From contig CAVXRN010000004.1 of the NCBI GenBank assembly GCA_963764205.1, positions 264,784 through 328,783 of the forward strand: a stretch of 64,000 nucleotides of DNA, read 5' to 3'. Below are positions 61,881-64,000 of this stretch, piece by piece. Every line of letters starts with the position of its first letter. Position 1 is the stretch's first letter. A program made the position numbers and the translations under genes. The stretch comes from Chersky-840 sp963764205. GTDB lineage: Bacteria > Actinomycetota > Acidimicrobiia > Acidimicrobiales > UBA8190. The notes beneath the pieces were generated by a model that was not told the origin of the DNA, ran no database searches, and worked only from the letters and a program-made list of their open reading frames with translations.

Positions 61881-62942
61881 AAGAGCATGCCCCGCTGCGT
61901 GTCGTCCAATGGACGTCCGGCAACATCGCCCACCAGACCGTGCGCGCCGTCCTAGCCCGGGACGACCTCGAGCTCGTGGGCCTGTTCGCCTACAGCGGCG
62001 AGAAGGTCGGCGTCGACGTCGGTGAGCTCTGCAACCTCGGCCGATCGGTCGGCGTGACGGCCACCGACGACATCGGGGCACTGCTCGCGCTCGGACCGGA
62101 CTGCGTCGTCTATACGCCCCTGCATCCGGACACCGAGCACCTGACTCGCCTGCTCAGTGCGGGCGTCAACGTGGTTACCACCTCCGAGATCCTGACCGGC
62201 CGCACTCTTGACGTCGACGCCCGGGCCTCCATCGAGGACGCGTGCGCCACCGGTGGGGCGACGCTACTGGGCACTGGCATGAACCCGGGGTGGGTCCAGC
62301 TCCTCGCCGGAGTCGCCGCTGGCATCAGCCTCGGCGTCCGCCAGGTCCGGGTGACCGAGTCCGTCGACGTCAGCCTTTTCGCCGGCGACGCCAATTTCGA
62401 CCGTTTCGGCTGGGTGGATCGCGCCCACGACCCGGTCATGCTGCCGACATCGGAACGCCACCCGGACCTTCTCCGAAGGAGCCGAGGTCCTCGCCCGCAT
62501 CCTCGGCATCGACTCCCCCGAGCTGCGCTGCGCCGTCACCTTCGCCCACGCCCTGTCCGACCTCGACCTGCCCGGGCGTCCCGTGGCAGCGGGCACCGTC
62601 GCCGGCATCGACATCGTCTGGGAGGTTCTCGTGGACGGCGACGCCGTGGCCCAGCTCCACTCACGCTTCATCCTCACGACTGAGCTCGACACCGGCTGGA
62701 CGATCGAGCACGGCTACAAGGTCGAGGTCGACGGCGACCCCCGCGTGATCGTGAAGCTCGAGATCTGGCCCGACCTCGACGACCTCGCTCAGCTCACGGC
62801 CGATGAGATCCACGCCATCGGCATGCGGATCTCAGGAGTGCCCGCCGTCAACGCCATTCCGGCCGTGTGTGCTGCTGCCCCTGGCATCCGGACCTACGCG
62901 GATATCCCGGTGCGGAGTGGCGGCCCACGTCGGAGCGCATGA
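61877..62942 (+). CDS. DapB-like (dihydrodipicolinate reductase N-terminal) dehydrogenase, frameshifted
   Basis: ATG 61877 in an ATGA overlap. The Rossmann start is LRVVQWTSGNIAHQTVRAVL, followed by LVGLFAYSGEKVGVDVGEL, VVYTPLHPDTEHLTRLLSAG and LLGTGMNPGWVQLLAGVAAG, the pattern of actinobacterial NAD(P)H-dependent amine-dehydrogenase/DapB-like proteins. After SLFAGDANFDRFGW the frame breaks. A one-base change near 62451-62458 joins it to FSEGAEVLARILGIDSPELR and WTIEHGYKVEVDGDP, stopping at 62942. The total is about 354 residues, which is normal. These enzymes reduce imines or ketones; the substrate is unknown. Confidence 0.8.
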
Positions 62943-64000
62943 CGATGCGGGTCCTCGTCACCGGAGCTACCGGCTTCGTCGGGTCTCACACCGCCGCGGC
63001 GCTTGTATCGGCGGGTCACGACGTCCGGGTGCTGGCTCGCAACCCGCCAGGGTGCCTGCGGCGCTGGGCCCCCACGGCGTGCGGGAGGAGGTCGTCGTCG
63101 GCGACATGACCGACGAGGTTGCGGTCCGGTCTGCCGTCGCCGATTGTGACGCGGTAGTCCACACGGCCGCCCAGGTGGGCGTCGGTGGTGGAGGACCTGC
63201 GGGTGCAGCGAACCTCGTCGGCGCCCGGACGGTTATCGATTCGGCCATCGACGCCGGTGTCCGACGGATCGTCTTCACCTCTTCGGTCATGGTCCATCTG
63301 CCCACCGACGCCCCCGTGATCACGCTCGACTCACCGCTTTCCGAACCGATGTCCGCGTACGGCGCGACCAAGGTCGAGACCGAGCGTCTGATCCATCAGA
63401 GGCAGGGGCAGGGCACCCGATCACCACTGTCGTCCTCGGCGGCATCTACGGACCCGACGCCCCTGACCTGATCAACAGCTTCACTGCCATCCTGAGCGCC
63501 GTCGAGCAGATGATGCTCGTCCCACCCGGGGGCACCACGGTGATCGACGTCCGGGACGTCGCTTTGCTTCTAGCACGCGGATTGTCGAAAGCGACACCCA
63601 TGTCCCTCGGGTCCTCGCCGGAGGCCACTTCATGCCGTGGGAAGACTGGGTGATCGCACTCGAACGTGCGCTTGGCCACCCGATCGTCAGTCAGCGGGTG
63701 ACCACCGACGCGCTTCTCGCGCTCGCCCGTGATCTCGCCACGGCTGCGAGCCCAGGTGAGGCACCGGTGCTCACCGAGGAGGCTGCGATGGTCATGATCA
63801 GCGGCGTCCCCCTTGACGATCACGCCTGCCTCGCCCGGTTCGGCGTATCGCTGACCCGACTCGACCAGACGTTCGCAGACGTGATCGCGTACTTGCGGGC
63901 CATCGGAAGACTTCCCGAAAGGGCTGAATCTGACGCGCTTTACAGAAAGGTTCGGCCAACACCGACTGACCAGCTTCATGCCGAGCTCGATTGTGGGTCG
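62939..64000 (+). pseudogene. NAD-dependent epimerase/dehydratase, several frameshifts, runs off the window
   Basis: ATG 62939 overlaps the previous stop (ATGA) and gives MTMRVLVTGATGFVGSHTAA, the extended-SDR nucleotide-binding start. Frame changes near 63043-63050, 63405-63420 and 63585-63598 are needed to follow the protein: EEVVVGDMTDEVAVRSAVAD, then RIVFTSSVMVHLP and SAYGATKVETERL (the Ser and YxxxK catalytic residues), then ITTVVLGGIYGPDAPDL, then VLAGGHFMPWEDWVIALERA in the last frame, which stays open to base 64000. Three indels in one gene may mean decay or very poor sequence at this end. Confidence 0.65.

Noticed and set aside
1..64000. CRISPR array, rRNA operon or insertion sequence
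   Set aside because: No spaced direct repeats, no rRNA signature sequence and no transposase-like protein were noticed anywhere in the window.

Overview
The window is high-GC DNA (G or C at most third codon positions, many GTG starts, frequent 4-base ATGA/GTGA start-stop overlaps) from an actinobacterium. Several arrangements are actinobacterial hallmarks: an APC permease divergent from two TrkA proteins, a WhiB regulator divergent from two ArsA-type ATPases beside NUDIX and metallo-beta-lactamase-fold genes, DUF2510 and DUF929 proteins, and an LAxTG (class E sortase) wall anchor. The style of the proteins suggests a member of the Acidimicrobiia; that placement is inference.

Layout. 1-4.3 kb: APC permease, two TrkA potassium-regulatory proteins and a HAD phosphatase. 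4.4-17 kb: sigma-70 factor, NAD synthetase, glutamine synthetase adenylyltransferase (GlnE), a PAS/GAF histidine kinase, a KdpD split into two divergent genes followed by KdpE, and an aquaporin. 17-27.9 kb: small-molecule and redox genes (lipoproteins, a TetR plus cyclic-nucleotide/thioredoxin-reductase fusion, PhyH dioxygenase, VOC protein, acetyltransferase) and an MMPL/RND exporter. 27.9-32.4 kb: the accessory-looking part, with an unrecognised protein, tiny membrane proteins, a stack of hairpins, a toxin-antitoxin-like pair whose nucleotidyltransferase is truncated, and a GHKL ATPase broken by one missing base in a homopolymer. 32.4-36.2 kb: a nitrogen block of two divergent glutamine synthetases and a GlnR-like regulator without phosphorylation residues. 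36.3-46.9 kb: RidA, a broken molybdenum/2Fe-2S oxidoreductase, IscA-type protein, Mrp ATPase, MBL and NUDIX genes, DUF929, WhiB, two ArsA ATPases, a receiver protein and a CorC-like CBS protein. 47-57.7 kb: tRNA-Pro, a large four-module wall-anchored surface protein, secreted and envelope proteins, NlpC/P60 peptidase, aldo/keto reductase, SGNH and PQQ-propeller proteins. 58-64 kb: tRNA-Ala and a catabolic-looking cluster (SDR, two carboxymuconolactone decarboxylase-like genes, TetR, an unrecognised conserved protein, a DapB-like dehydrogenase and an epimerase) running off the end.

Nitrogen control links distant parts of the window: GlnE at 8-10.9 kb is expected to adenylylate the tyrosine of the type I synthetase at 32.5-33.9 kb, whereas the second synthetase has phenylalanine at that place. 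Potassium handling (APC, TrkA pair, split KdpD/KdpE) is the theme of the left side, yet no kdpFABC pump is present.

Caution: between 30.7 kb and the end at least fourteen genes need a one-base frame change to restore recognisable protein, often at runs of G or C (for example G7 at 54166-54172 and G6 at 31050-31055), while the first 30 kb shows none that is clear. This pattern fits consensus errors better than real gene decay, so frameshifted genes are given over their full homologous span.
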